Assembly: GCA_002431965.1 (NCBI GenBank)
Contig: DJEW01000040.1
Coordinates: 1,438-46,463, forward strand
Direction of reading: 5' to 3'
Origin: Clostridiales bacterium UBA5888
GTDB lineage: Bacteria > Bacillota > Clostridia > Oscillospirales > Oscillospiraceae
DNA length: 45,026 bases
Part shown: positions 30,866 through 39,570 of the stretch, piece after piece
Layout of the letters: every line of letters starts with the position of its first letter
Numbering within the stretch: position 1 is the first letter of the stretch
Notes under the pieces: model-generated
The model's database searches: none
The model's input: only the letters and a program-made list of their open reading frames with translations
Told to the model about the DNA's origin: nothing
Translations under genes and position numbers: made by a program

Positions 30866-32221
30866 TTATGCCAGCATATCCTCTAGCCGCTTGAGCATCC
30901 CGGCGGATGCGACGATTATCGCGTGGTCGCCGGGGAGGATCTGCGTGCTGCCGTCGGGGATGATGCTCTTGCTGCCGCGTATGACGGCGCACAAAAGTAC
31001 GCCCGGGCGAAGCCTCAGCTCGCGCAGGGTCTGCCCCGCGCAGGAGAAATTCTCCCCCACGGTGAACTCCAGCGCCTCTACCTTGCCGTCGGCAAGCTTG
31101 TAGAGCGTTTCCATGCTGCTGCCCTCAGAGTTGCTCATGGCGCGGACGTAGCGCGCCAGCTGCTGGGCGACAAGCTCCTTCGGCGAGACAATGCAGTCCA
31201 GCCCGGAGCTTTCGAGTATATCCGAGAAATGCTCGCGATTTACCTTTGTGACGATGGTGCCGACACGGCATTGCCCGGCGTAGAGCGACGTGACGATATT
31301 GTCGCCGTCGTCGCCGGAGAGCGCGATGAACGCATCCGCCGCGCGGATGCCCTCCTCCTGCAGCACGTCGCTGTTCGTTGCGTCGCCGAAGACGACAGTC
31401 GCGCCCGGAATGAGATCGCACAGCGCGTCGCAGCGGGCGCGGTCGCGCTCGATGACCGTGACGGACATGCCGGATTCCTGCAAAAGGCTCGTCAGGTACA
31501 CGGCAATGCGTCCGCCGCCCATGATGAGCACTTTCTTCACGGGCTTTTTATACTTGCCCACGGCGGTGAAAAACCGCCTCAGCTCGCGTGACGAGCCGGT
31601 TATGCTGAGCTTGTCGCCCCCGCGCAGCACAAAATCACCGTTGGGGATGAACACCTCGCCGCCGCGCTCCACCACGCTCACAAGCACCGCCGCCCTGATC
31701 TCGGCGTGCAGGCTTTTGAGCTGTATCCCGTCGAGCTTTTCCCCCGGCAGCACACGGTGCTCCACTATCTCAACGCTGCCCTTGGAGAATACATCCACCC
31801 GCGCCGCGCTCGGAAAACGCAGAATGCGCGAGATCTCGCGCGCGCACTCAAGCTCCGGGTTGACGATCATGGAAAGCCCCAGCGTCTCCCTGAGAAAGCC
31901 CGTCTGGGTCATATATTCCGGGTCGCGGATGCGCGCGATGACGTGCGCCGTACCCAGTCGGCGCGCGGCGATGCCGCATATCATGTTCACCTCGTCGCTG
32001 CGCGTGGCCGCGACGATAAGATCTGCCTCCTTCGCCCCGGCGCCGATGAGCGATTCGGGGCTTGTCGCGTTGCCCTCTATACATATAACGTCCAGCGCGT
32101 TTGACACCTGGTTGATGATGTCGCCGTTTTTATCTATAACGGTGATGTCGTGCCCCTCGCGTGAGAGCGTCTGTGCCACGGCAAAGCCGCTTTTCCCCGC
32201 GCCGGCGATTATTACCTTCAT
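30866..32221 (-). CDS. trkA: Trk system regulatory NAD-binding protein TrkA
   Basis: The 451-residue protein holds two RCK modules, each a Rossmann RCK-N plus RCK-C. The first begins MKVIIAGAGKSGFAVAQTL (nucleotide loop GAGKSG) with acidic VIDKNG; the second has KVLIMGGGRIAVYLTSLL near residue 230. RCK-C regions lie at about 145-215 and 370-450. The ring gates TrkH in response to NAD(H) or ATP/ADP. ATG 32221 is chosen, with GGAG and AGGAA upstream; the longer frame to 32374 is leader. It is first in a trkA-trkH-trkH-ansA cluster. Confidence 0.94.
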   Translation of the reverse strand: MKVIIAGAGKSGFAVAQTLSREGHDITVIDKNGDIINQVSNALDVICIEGNATSPESLIGAGAKEADLIVAATRSDEVNMICGIAARRLGTAHVIARIRDPEYMTQTGFLRETLGLSMIVNPELECAREISRILRFPSAARVDVFSKGSVEIVEHRVLPGEKLDGIQLKSLHAEIRAAVLVSVVERGGEVFIPNGDFVLRGGDKLSITGSSRELRRFFTAVGKYKKPVKKVLIMGGGRIAVYLTSLLQESGMSVTVIERDRARCDALCDLIPGATVVFGDATNSDVLQEEGIRAADAFIALSGDDGDNIVTSLYAGQCRVGTIVTKVNREHFSDILESSGLDCIVSPKELVAQQLARYVRAMSNSEGSSMETLYKLADGKVEALEFTVGENFSCAGQTLRELRLRPGVLLCAVIRGSKSIIPDGSTQILPGDHAIIVASAGMLKRLEDMLA

Positions 32222-32392
32222 ATATTCCTGCCTGCTCCTTTCGGAAAGCCTCCTGAATAATTCCGGTATGCCGTCAGGCATGCCGATAATGGATTCTATC
32301 ACATTCCGCTGCGCTTGTACAGCTCCCGCTGCCGCACAGCCGCGTTTTTCCCGCAAATTTTCCGTGCAGAACACAGTGTTTTCAGTTAATTC

Positions 32393-32422
32393 TTGAATGT
32401 GGTCCGCACCGTGTGCTATAAT
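32393..32422 (+). promoter_or_regulatory. Promoter of the DUF2461-glycosyltransferase pair
   Basis: TTGAAT (32393-32398), 18 bases, TATAAT (32417-32422). The 302-base gap 32222-32523 holds this promoter and the trkA leader; I see no convincing trkA promoter, only a TAGAAT on the minus strand with a weak upstream partner, and no further gene. Confidence 0.65.
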
Positions 32423-32523
32423 ATTTATTCAGGGCAGCGCCGTGCAATGCGCCTTCGGCGTCCAGCGGCTGATTTGCGCCCTGATCCATTCACTTTTTCT
32501 TGAAATACACCAGGTAATTTACA

Positions 32524-33210
32524 ATGAATAATGACAATATAAAGTTTGAGGGCTTCACGCCCAAAACATCCGAGTTTCTGTGGGAGCTGTCGTTCAACAA
32601 CGAGCGGGCGTGGTTTCTTGCGCATAAGGACGAGTTTGAGCAGGTGCTCAACCGCCCGTTCAAGGCTCTCGCGGCGGAGACGTTTGCTCTGACCCGGGCG
32701 CGCTGCCCCGGTGTCAGTCTGAGGCTGCACGTGGCGCGCATTTACCGCGACGCGCGGCGGCTGCACGGGAGAGGTCCGTATAAGGATCATCTCTGGTTTT
32801 CCATAAAGGAGGACGACAGGCTTCTTGAAGGGCCGATGTTCTGGTTTGAGATCGGCGCGGCGGATTACAGCTACGGCATGGGGTTTTACAGCGCCACTGC
32901 GGCGCAGATGGAGGCGTTCCGGCGCAGCATCGACGCAAACCCGGCACGCTTTGAACGTATTGCGAAAAAGCTTGACAGGCTCGAAGGCTTCGCCGTATCG
33001 GGCGAGGAGTACAAAAGATCCAAAGGCAGCCACAGCGCCGCGATCGACCGGTGGTACAACCGCAAGCGCGTCGGCATTGACTGCACGCGCGATTTCGGCG
33101 GCGCGCTCTACTCCCCCGACCTTCCCTCAGTCCTTGCGGGCGCGTTCGCATCGCTCACGCCGATGTATGAATACCTCGCTGCGGTCGCCCGCAGCGGAGA
33201 GGACGGTTGA
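32524..33210 (+). CDS. DUF2461 family protein
   Basis: The 228-residue protein fits DUF2461: the FxGFxPKTxEFLWELSFNNERAWFLAHKDEFE opening, the central HVARIYRDARRLHGRGPYKDHLWF block and a closing YKRSKGSHSAAIDRWYNRKRVGID segment. The family is common in bacteria and has no settled biochemical role. No membrane segment or signal is seen. ATG 32524 is in an AT-rich site with only a weak ribosome sequence. Its TGA is immediately followed by the next ATG (33211), so the two genes are coupled. Confidence 0.85.
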   Translation: MNNDNIKFEGFTPKTSEFLWELSFNNERAWFLAHKDEFEQVLNRPFKALAAETFALTRARCPGVSLRLHVARIYRDARRLHGRGPYKDHLWFSIKEDDRLLEGPMFWFEIGAADYSYGMGFYSATAAQMEAFRRSIDANPARFERIAKKLDRLEGFAVSGEEYKRSKGSHSAAIDRWYNRKRVGIDCTRDFGGALYSPDLPSVLAGAFASLTPMYEYLAAVARSGEDG

Positions 33211-34248
33211 ATGAAGCAGCCAAAGGTATCCGTGATAATCCCGGCGTACAACGCCGGAGAGTATATAGAGCGCGCAATGAAAAGCGTGCTCGGTCAGACG
33301 CATGACGAGCTTGAGCTTATCGTCGTGGACGACGGCTCGACCGACGCCACGGCGGAGATCGCCGCGCGCACCGCTCGCAACGACGGGCGCGCCCACGTCA
33401 TACGCATGTCGAATTCCGGTCCTGCAATGGCGCGCAACCGCGGCATTGATGCGATAAGCCCGGACGCGGATTATGTGATGTTCGTGGATGCGGACGACTA
33501 TATTGCGCCCGACGCGGTGGAATATGCGCTGACGGCGGCGGCAAAGGGCGCGGAGCTTGTGCTGATGGGCTTTGTGATCCTCAGCCCCGACGGCACGCGC
33601 CGCGACTACTGCGAGCCGGAGGCAATGCTCGACGCTTCCACGCTCGGCGCGGCGCTCCCGCAGCTTTATACGGCGAATATGCTCAACCAGGTCTGGGCAA
33701 AGCTTTTCTCCGCGCGGCTCATCCGCGACGGGGTGCTGCGCTTCCTCGACTTCCGCTGGGGCGAAGACAGGCTTTTTGTCTTTGACTGCCTTGAGCGCGC
33801 GGTATTGACCGCGGTGCTGCCCGAGTGCCGTTATTTCTACGTCATGCACGCCGGGGAGAGCCTCATTTCCCGCTACTATGAGCGAAAGCCGGAGGCTTGC
33901 TGCCTCGCCGACAGCCGTATGCAGCAGCTTTGCAGCCGCTTCGGCACAAAGGACGACGCGCCGTGCCGCTATATGTTCATGAAGAGCATTTTCTCATGTA
34001 TGACCAATATGTTCTCGCCAAGCTGCGACCTTGATTACCGCGGCAAGCGCGAGTATGTGCGCGGCATACTGCAAAACCCGCAGGTGCAGCAGCGCAGCGA
34101 GGGTGCGTCCGGCGGCGCGCCGGTGAAAATAATGTGCGCGGTGATGCGCACGCGGTGCGTGGCGCTGAATATGCTCATGTTCCGCGCCGTCGCTCTCGCC
34201 GGGCGCGCTGCGCCGAAGCTCTTCATGTCCCTCAAACACAAGAAGTAA
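33211..34248 (+). CDS. Family 2 glycosyltransferase
   Basis: The 345-residue protein has a GT-A domain at about 5-220: VSVIIPAYNAGEYIERAMKSVLGQT, IVVDDGSTDAT with the nucleotide-binding Asp pair, ARNRGID, and the metal-binding VDADDY. The later RWGEDRLFVFDCL carries the typical ED catalytic-base position. It would transfer a sugar from a nucleotide-sugar to a glycan or lipid acceptor. The C-terminal third (about 230-345) is less conserved and holds no obvious membrane helix, though a hydrophobic amphipathic stretch lies near the end. It begins one base after the DUF2461 stop. Acceptor and sugar are unknown. Confidence 0.88.
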   Translation: MKQPKVSVIIPAYNAGEYIERAMKSVLGQTHDELELIVVDDGSTDATAEIAARTARNDGRAHVIRMSNSGPAMARNRGIDAISPDADYVMFVDADDYIAPDAVEYALTAAAKGAELVLMGFVILSPDGTRRDYCEPEAMLDASTLGAALPQLYTANMLNQVWAKLFSARLIRDGVLRFLDFRWGEDRLFVFDCLERAVLTAVLPECRYFYVMHAGESLISRYYERKPEACCLADSRMQQLCSRFGTKDDAPCRYMFMKSIFSCMTNMFSPSCDLDYRGKREYVRGILQNPQVQQRSEGASGGAPVKIMCAVMRTRCVALNMLMFRAVALAGRAAPKLFMSLKHKK

Positions 34249-34269
34249 AAACGATAAAAGTACTAAACT

Positions 34270-34297
34270 AAGGCTCGCGGCAATCGCCGCGAGCCTT
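34270..34297. terminator. Hairpin between convergent glycosyltransferase and arcC
   Basis: A perfect 12-bp stem (34270-34281 with 34286-34297), AATC loop. Tracts of T after it are poor on both strands, so it may act mainly as a 3' stabiliser. Confidence 0.55.
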
Positions 34298-34335
34298 GGT
34301 GCATAGTGAGGGGTTTTTATTGATATTACTGCTTT

Positions 34336-35274
34336 TTACTGCTTTATCACGGTGCCGCTCTCGCCGCTCATGGCGAGGGTCGCTTTTTCAAGCGCGCATA
34401 TCACGGCGCGCCGCCCGCTCCTGGACTCGGCAAATTTCACCGCCGCCTTTACCTTTGGCAGCATGCTGCCCGGGGCAAAGTGCCCCTCTGCGGCGTAGGC
34501 GTTCGCCTGCTCGCACGTCATCTCGCGCACCTGGCGCATATCGGGCTTGCCGAAGTTGATGCACACGCGCTCGACCGCCGTGAGAATGTAAAGATAATCC
34601 GCGTCCACAAGCTCCGCAAGGCATTCCGACGCGAAGTCCTTGTCGATAACGGCGCTCACGCCCTCATAGTCGCCCTCGCCGCGCCGCACGACCGGGATGC
34701 CGCCGCCGCCGCACGTCACGACCACAAAGCCCGCGTCCACAAGCGAGAGTATACTGTCTTTTTCCACAATGCCGACGGGTATGGGCGACGCCACGACCCT
34801 GCGCCAGCCGCGCCCGGCGTCCTCCCTGAACGTAACGGCGCTGTCCGCCGCCATCGCCGCGCGCGCCTCTGCCTCGGTGCAGAACGCGCCGATGGGCTTT
34901 GTGGGGTTTTTAAACGCGGGGTCGTCCGCGCCGACCTCCACCTGCGTCACGAGCGTGACCACGCCCTTTTCCACGCCTCGGCGGCGCAGCTCGCGCAGCA
35001 CGGCGTTTTGCAGATGGTAGCCGATGTATCCCTGGCTCATCGCGCCGCACTCGGGGAACGGCATCTCCGCCTTTATCACGCCGTCAGCGGCGGCATGGCT
35101 CAGCGCAAGGTTTATCATGCCGACCTGCGGTCCGTTGCCGTGGGCGATTATTATCTCGTTTCCCTGCTCTATCAGCCCTGCGAGCGTCTTTGCCGCCTCG
35201 GCGACCTTCTCCCGCTGCTCTGCCGGGGTGCTGCCCAAGGCGTTTCCGCCCAGCGCCACAACTATTCTTGCCAT
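34336..35274 (-). CDS. arcC: Carbamate kinase (agmatine pathway)
   Basis: The 312-residue protein is a standard carbamate kinase: IVVALGGNALG at the start, IIAHGNGPQVGMINLA, ECGAMSQGYIGYHLQN, VVTCGGGGIPVV and AVIDKDFASECLAELVDADYLYILTAVE. It takes the carbamoyl phosphate made by the preceding enzyme and turns ADP into ATP, releasing ammonia and CO2. It is the last gene in the agmatine cluster, 20 bases after ptcA, and AAGGAG sits before its ATG. In this setting it is often named aguC. Confidence 0.95.
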   Translation of the reverse strand: MARIVVALGGNALGSTPAEQREKVAEAAKTLAGLIEQGNEIIIAHGNGPQVGMINLALSHAAADGVIKAEMPFPECGAMSQGYIGYHLQNAVLRELRRRGVEKGVVTLVTQVEVGADDPAFKNPTKPIGAFCTEAEARAAMAADSAVTFREDAGRGWRRVVASPIPVGIVEKDSILSLVDAGFVVVTCGGGGIPVVRRGEGDYEGVSAVIDKDFASECLAELVDADYLYILTAVERVCINFGKPDMRQVREMTCEQANAYAAEGHFAPGSMLPKVKAAVKFAESRSGRRAVICALEKATLAMSGESGTVIKQ

Positions 35275-35294
35275 TGCTTCTCCTTATATCGCGT

Positions 35295-36305
35295 TCAGCG
35301 GGTCTTCATCTGCGCGAGAAACGCATCAAGCTCTTCCCTGGCGGCGGCCTTCTCCAGCTCGCTGTGCACCTTGCGTCCGCGTGTGAAGTACACCAGCAGC
35401 CCGCGCATTGCGGTCAGGCGGTTCCACGCCTCCTCCCAGCAAAGGCTGGACGCGGAGTCGGCGACCTCGTCGGTCACATCCTCGCCGCGGGTGCAGGGCA
35501 GGCAGTGCATGAACTTGCAGCCGATGTTGCCCAGCTGCATAAGCTCGCGGTTGACCTGATAATCGCCGAACACGCGCACGCGCTCCTCCTTGGGCATCTC
35601 GTTTTCATAGAGACCGTACCACACGTCTGTGTAGATGAAGTCCGCGCCGCGGACGGAGTCGCGCTCGTCCGTGACGAGCCAGCTGCCGCCGTTTTCTTCT
35701 ATGTTCCTCTGCATGATCGCCATGTGCTCCTCATTGAGCTGATGCCCGACGGGACCGTAGTGGACGAAGTTCATGCCGAGCTTGGTGCAGATGAAGCCGA
35801 GAGAGGCGCACACCTGCGTCCCGTCGCCGACGAACACGACCTTGCAGTCCTGAAGCGTCTTGCCGGCGGGGAGATTCTCGATGATCGTGATGATGTCCGC
35901 AATCGCCTGAGTGGGGTGGGTGTAGTCGGACATGGCGTTGATGACGGGTACGGTGCAGGCGTTGGCGAGATCGACGACCGTCCTGTGGTCGATGACGCGC
36001 GCCATGACGATGTCAACAAGCCCGGAGAGCACCTTGCCGGTGTCGCCGATGGTCTCATGACCGCCGAGCTGGATCATGCCCGGTCCGAGATACTGGGCGT
36101 GCCCACCCATCTGGGTCATTGCGGTCTCGAAGGAGACGCGGGTGCGGGTGGAGGACTGCTGGAATATCATGCCGAGCGTCATGTCCTTCATCAGCGGGGG
36201 ATTGTATCCGGACTTGATCGCCTTCTTGATGGCGATGGACAGGTCGATGATCTCCATCAGCTCGTCCTTTGTGAAATCATAGGTGGTCAGAAAATCTTTT
36301 TTCAT
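35295..36305 (-). CDS. ptcA: Putrescine carbamoyltransferase
   Basis: The 336-residue protein has the carbamoyl-phosphate loop SSTRTRVSFETAM and other transcarbamoylase blocks. It follows the putrescine-specific branch rather than ornithine transcarbamoylase: YLGPGMIQLGGHETIGDT, HPTQAIADIITI, VFVGDGTQVCASLGFICTKLGMNFVHYGP, YTDVWYGLYENEMPKEERV and HCLPCTRGEDVTDEV, plus the extra C-terminal helix known to stabilise PTCase trimers. It phosphorolyses N-carbamoylputrescine to putrescine and carbamoyl phosphate. Agmatine deiminase in the same operon supports this. It is 43 bases after the nhaC-type gene with a GGAGGAGAC ribosome site. Confidence 0.93.
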   Translation of the reverse strand: MKKDFLTTYDFTKDELMEIIDLSIAIKKAIKSGYNPPLMKDMTLGMIFQQSSTRTRVSFETAMTQMGGHAQYLGPGMIQLGGHETIGDTGKVLSGLVDIVMARVIDHRTVVDLANACTVPVINAMSDYTHPTQAIADIITIIENLPAGKTLQDCKVVFVGDGTQVCASLGFICTKLGMNFVHYGPVGHQLNEEHMAIMQRNIEENGGSWLVTDERDSVRGADFIYTDVWYGLYENEMPKEERVRVFGDYQVNRELMQLGNIGCKFMHCLPCTRGEDVTDEVADSASSLCWEEAWNRLTAMRGLLVYFTRGRKVHSELEKAAAREELDAFLAQMKTR

Positions 36306-36348
36306 AGTCTCCTCCGTATGTAAAATTTTATAGTATACATGTTATATC

Positions 36349-38055
36349 TCACGGCTTCCTGCCGACGGCGAGCAGCACCGCCGCCATCGCCGCGCAGCCC
36401 AGCGCGAGCGACAGCCACACGTTCACTCCAAGCGCCGTAGAAAGCGTGCCGAACACTATCGCCGTCACGGCGACGGTCATCGCGTAGGGCAGCTGAGTTT
36501 TGACATGCTCCATGATGCTGCATCCGCTGCCGAGCGCGGCGAGAACGGTGCAGTCCGTCATGGGGGAGCAGTGATCGCCGAAAATGCTGCCGGACAGCAC
36601 CGACGCCACGCACAGCAGCAGAAAGCTGCTGTCTCCGGCGAGGTTTTCCGCGCCCGTCACTGCAGACGCGATGGGGATCGCCATTGGCATGACCATAAAC
36701 ATGCACCCATAGCTTCCCGATGCGAACGAGATAAGGCAGCAGCACACAAATATAAGCGTCGGCACCAGAAACGCCGGAACGCCCGCGCTTATTATCTCCA
36801 CAACATAGTAGACCGTGCCGAGGTTTTTGACCACATCGGCAAGCGACCACGCCAGAAGCAGTATCACTATCGTCGGCATGAGCGCCTCCGCGCCGTGCAG
36901 CCACGCCTTTATCCCCTCGCCCACCGAGCCAAGCCCCAGCAGCGTTGACAGCGCGATCGCCGCCAGTCCGCACAGCAGCGCGGCGCGCAGCACAAGGAAG
37001 ATCGTGTCAGCCTGCGCCACGGCCGTGGACACCGTGGCAAGCGTGAAGGGCGCGCCCGGCGCGATGAGCCCCAGCGCCACCGCCTCCGCGCGCCCGGAGA
37101 TGTAGAACGACAGCATCGCCGTCACAAGAAGCAGCGCCACGCTGAAAACGCACACGAATATCCGCCGTCCGTCCTTCTTGTCCGCGGCGGCGTCTTCCGC
37201 CGGGGCGGATATGCCGGCGCTCCCGCGCCGGGCGCGGCGCGCTTCGCGCTCCGCCGTGAGCATCGGTCCGTATTCGCGCCCCATCAGGGAGCCAAGCAGC
37301 ATGAACGCCAGACAGAACAGGCAGTAAAAGCAATACGGTATGCTGTGCAGGAAAAGCTCGAACCCGGACATGCCCAGCCCCGCCAGCGCCAGCCCTTCGT
37401 CTATCACCGACACCTCCACCGCCACCCAGCTCGACACCACCGCGATGCCCGCAACGGGCGCGGCGGTGGAATCGACGACGTAGGCAAGCCGCGCACGGCT
37501 CAGCCCCGCCTTGTCGGTCATTGTCTGAAGCACGGGACCTGAAATGAGGGCGTTGGCGTAATCGTCGAAGAAAAAGAGCGTGCAGAACAGCTGCGAGATC
37601 ACGTTAGCCTTGCGCGGGCTGTCTATGCGCCGGACGAGCCTGCGCGCGAGCACCGAAAAGCCGCCCGTGCAGCGCAGCACCTCCACCATGCCGCCCACGG
37701 CGACGCAGAGGATGAGCACCGAGGCGTTGTCCCACGAGCTTGCCGTGGCGACGATCCCCCGGCAGGCATCCCCAAGCACCGCGCCGGGCAGCGCCGCAGC
37801 GCCCGTGCCCTCCACCACGGCAAGCATCGCCATACCGCCGACGTACCCGGTGAAGAGCGAGAGTATCACGTCCCCCGTGGCAAATGCGAGCGCCACGGCA
37901 AGGATGATGGGCATCAGGCTCATCGCGCCCAGGCTCGACCCCAGCGCCGCGGGAGAGTCCGCGCCCGGCATGGCGCCGGACACGAAGCCGAGATACACGA
38001 TGGCGATGACCGCCGCCAATATCAGCAGCAGACATGATATTTTCCTTGTCTTCAC
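36349..38055 (-). CDS. NhaC-family Na+/H+ (or substrate) antiporter
   Basis: The 568-residue protein has about 12 to 14 hydrophobic segments and the NhaC-family pattern: FFFDDYANALISGPVLQTMTDK, DSTAAPVAGIAVVSSWVAVE, and FGDHCSPMTDCTVLAALGSGC near the C-terminus. The family exchanges Na+ for H+, and some members exchange metabolites. A charged cytoplasmic loop lies around residues 270-300. Start GTG 38055 has GAGGG upstream. It is embedded between the agmatine permease gene and ptcA, which is not part of the classical aguRBDAC set. It may balance Na+ or pH during agmatine-putrescine exchange, or carry a polyamine; both are inference. Confidence 0.85.
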   Translation of the reverse strand: MKTRKISCLLLILAAVIAIVYLGFVSGAMPGADSPAALGSSLGAMSLMPIILAVALAFATGDVILSLFTGYVGGMAMLAVVEGTGAAALPGAVLGDACRGIVATASSWDNASVLILCVAVGGMVEVLRCTGGFSVLARRLVRRIDSPRKANVISQLFCTLFFFDDYANALISGPVLQTMTDKAGLSRARLAYVVDSTAAPVAGIAVVSSWVAVEVSVIDEGLALAGLGMSGFELFLHSIPYCFYCLFCLAFMLLGSLMGREYGPMLTAEREARRARRGSAGISAPAEDAAADKKDGRRIFVCVFSVALLLVTAMLSFYISGRAEAVALGLIAPGAPFTLATVSTAVAQADTIFLVLRAALLCGLAAIALSTLLGLGSVGEGIKAWLHGAEALMPTIVILLLAWSLADVVKNLGTVYYVVEIISAGVPAFLVPTLIFVCCCLISFASGSYGCMFMVMPMAIPIASAVTGAENLAGDSSFLLLCVASVLSGSIFGDHCSPMTDCTVLAALGSGCSIMEHVKTQLPYAMTVAVTAIVFGTLSTALGVNVWLSLALGCAAMAAVLLAVGRKP

Positions 38056-38102
38056 GCGCTCATCGCCCTCTTTATCCTGAAATTCGGTTCCTGCGCCTAT
38101 GC

Positions 38103-39455
38103 TCAGGATTTTTTCTTACCCGCCCTGTATATCCACGTGCCGGAGAGCACCACAAGTATAACGCCTATAAGCTGCATCCAGAAGGCGTAGCCTGTGACGT
38201 CCCAGTCAACAAGGAAGTAGCACGCGAGCGCCACGCACGCAAAGCACAGCACCGAGCATACCCACATACCGGCCTTGCCGCCGGGAACGGCGTACTGACG
38301 CGGGGTGTTGTCGGTGTACTTGAGCTTGAGGGCTGCGGGGAACATGAAGAGGTAGTTGAGCATGAACACGATGGACGAGAACGAGAAGAGCGTCCAGAAG
38401 ATGTCGTTTGCATCGCCGGAGAGGGAGTAGTTGAGGATGATGAGCACGGAGGCGATACCGCCCATGAGGTAGTAGAGGTTATCCGCCGTGCCGTACTTCT
38501 TGCTGCGGTGTCCGAAGAACTTGACGCGCTTGTCAAGCTGGGCGCCCATGAAGGACTCGTTTGCGCCCATCGCCCAGGTGATCATGTTGGCGACGAGGGT
38601 GAGGATGGCAAGGACGACAAGGACATAGAACACCGGCATCTGCGCAGGACCGAACACGGTGCACAGCTCCTTGAGCGCATATACAAAGCCGTCTACCTCG
38701 TCCACATCCGCCGCGGGGATCGCGGCGAGCACGCCGAACGTGCCGAAAGCGTACAGGAAGGTGATCGCAGCGCCGGCGATGATGGTCATCTTGGGCACGG
38801 TGTGCTTTGGGTCTTCTATCTTCGAGCCTATGGAGCCGATAAGCTCAAAGCCGAGGAGGTTATAGACTATCGCCGCGACATAGGTGACGGTGTTGTCCCA
38901 GGTGGGGATCCAGTTCGGCAGGGAGAAGTCGTTCGCCAGACCGTACTTGATGCCGTAGGCAATGCCCATGAAGCCGAAGATAACGAGTATCGCCATCTTG
39001 ATGATGGCCATGATGCTCGACACGAGCACGGAAAGCTCTATGCCGCGCACGCCTATCCACACTATGACCCAGCACATCGCCACGGCGATGATCGCCTGCA
39101 CGACGGTGCTCATATCCGGGAAGATCGCGAGAGTGAGCCAGCCGGAGAACGCCGTGAACACAGCGGGCATCCAGAACGCCACGTTGACCCAGTACATCCA
39201 GCCCACCAGAACGCTCGGGTACTCGCCGAACGCGCGGTCTACCCAGCTTACTATGCCGCCGTCGTCAGGATATGTGCTGCCAAGCTCGGCGGACAGAAGA
39301 CCGTAGGGGATGAAGAAGATTATTGCCGTGACTATCCATATCGTGATGGACGACACGCCGATTATCGCGGGTGCAACGAACGAGTCGAGAACGAGGATGC
39401 TGCACACCGTGAACAATACTGTTTTTATAAGGCTTACCTTTTTGTTGTCTTCCAC
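38103..39455 (-). CDS. APC-family permease, likely agmatine/putrescine antiporter (AguD-like)
   Basis: The 450-residue protein has about 12 hydrophobic segments and the amino acid/polyamine antiporter pattern: SILVLDSFVAPAIIGVSSITIW, AELGSTYPDDGGIVSWVDRAFG, and the central YNLLGFELIGSIGSKIEDPKHTVPK. Its place directly behind aguA argues for agmatine uptake in exchange for putrescine, the AguD role. Substrate choice rests on context. GTG 39455 has AGGAGG 8 bases upstream. Before it, the gap to aguA holds a strong GC hairpin and a 10-bp tandem repeat, which could tune expression relative to aguA. Confidence 0.87.
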   Translation of the reverse strand: MEDNKKVSLIKTVLFTVCSILVLDSFVAPAIIGVSSITIWIVTAIIFFIPYGLLSAELGSTYPDDGGIVSWVDRAFGEYPSVLVGWMYWVNVAFWMPAVFTAFSGWLTLAIFPDMSTVVQAIIAVAMCWVIVWIGVRGIELSVLVSSIMAIIKMAILVIFGFMGIAYGIKYGLANDFSLPNWIPTWDNTVTYVAAIVYNLLGFELIGSIGSKIEDPKHTVPKMTIIAGAAITFLYAFGTFGVLAAIPAADVDEVDGFVYALKELCTVFGPAQMPVFYVLVVLAILTLVANMITWAMGANESFMGAQLDKRVKFFGHRSKKYGTADNLYYLMGGIASVLIILNYSLSGDANDIFWTLFSFSSIVFMLNYLFMFPAALKLKYTDNTPRQYAVPGGKAGMWVCSVLCFACVALACYFLVDWDVTGYAFWMQLIGVILVVLSGTWIYRAGKKKS

Positions 39456-39480
39456 TTTTAAAATCCTCCTTTTTCTCTCG

Positions 39481-39512
39481 GGCGGCGCGGGGCGGTCTGC
39501 CGCCGCGCCGCA
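39481..39512 (-). promoter_or_regulatory. GC hairpin between aguA and the permease gene
   Basis: GCGGCGCGG and CCGCGCCGC pair over 9 bp, with an inner CGG/CCG pair and TCTG loop. No T tract follows on the minus strand, so it probably stabilises or attenuates rather than ends the operon transcript. Confidence 0.5.
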
Positions 39513-39530
39513 GTTGTTGACGCAGTTTCC

Positions 39531-39570
39531 GACTTTATTCGACCATATTAGACTTTATTCGACTTTATCC
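39531..39570. repeat. Four tandem 10-bp repeats at the aguA stop codon
   Basis: Plus-strand units are GACTTTATTC, GACCATATTA, GACTTTATTC, GACTTTATCC. The period is exactly 10 bases, one helical turn, and the aguA stop codon (39565-39567) lies inside the last unit. Confidence 0.85.

Noticed and set aside
35295..36305. Ornithine carbamoyltransferase (arginine deiminase pathway)
   Set aside because: The putrescine-branch blocks and the adjacent agmatine deiminase, with no arginine deiminase in the cluster, favour putrescine carbamoyltransferase.
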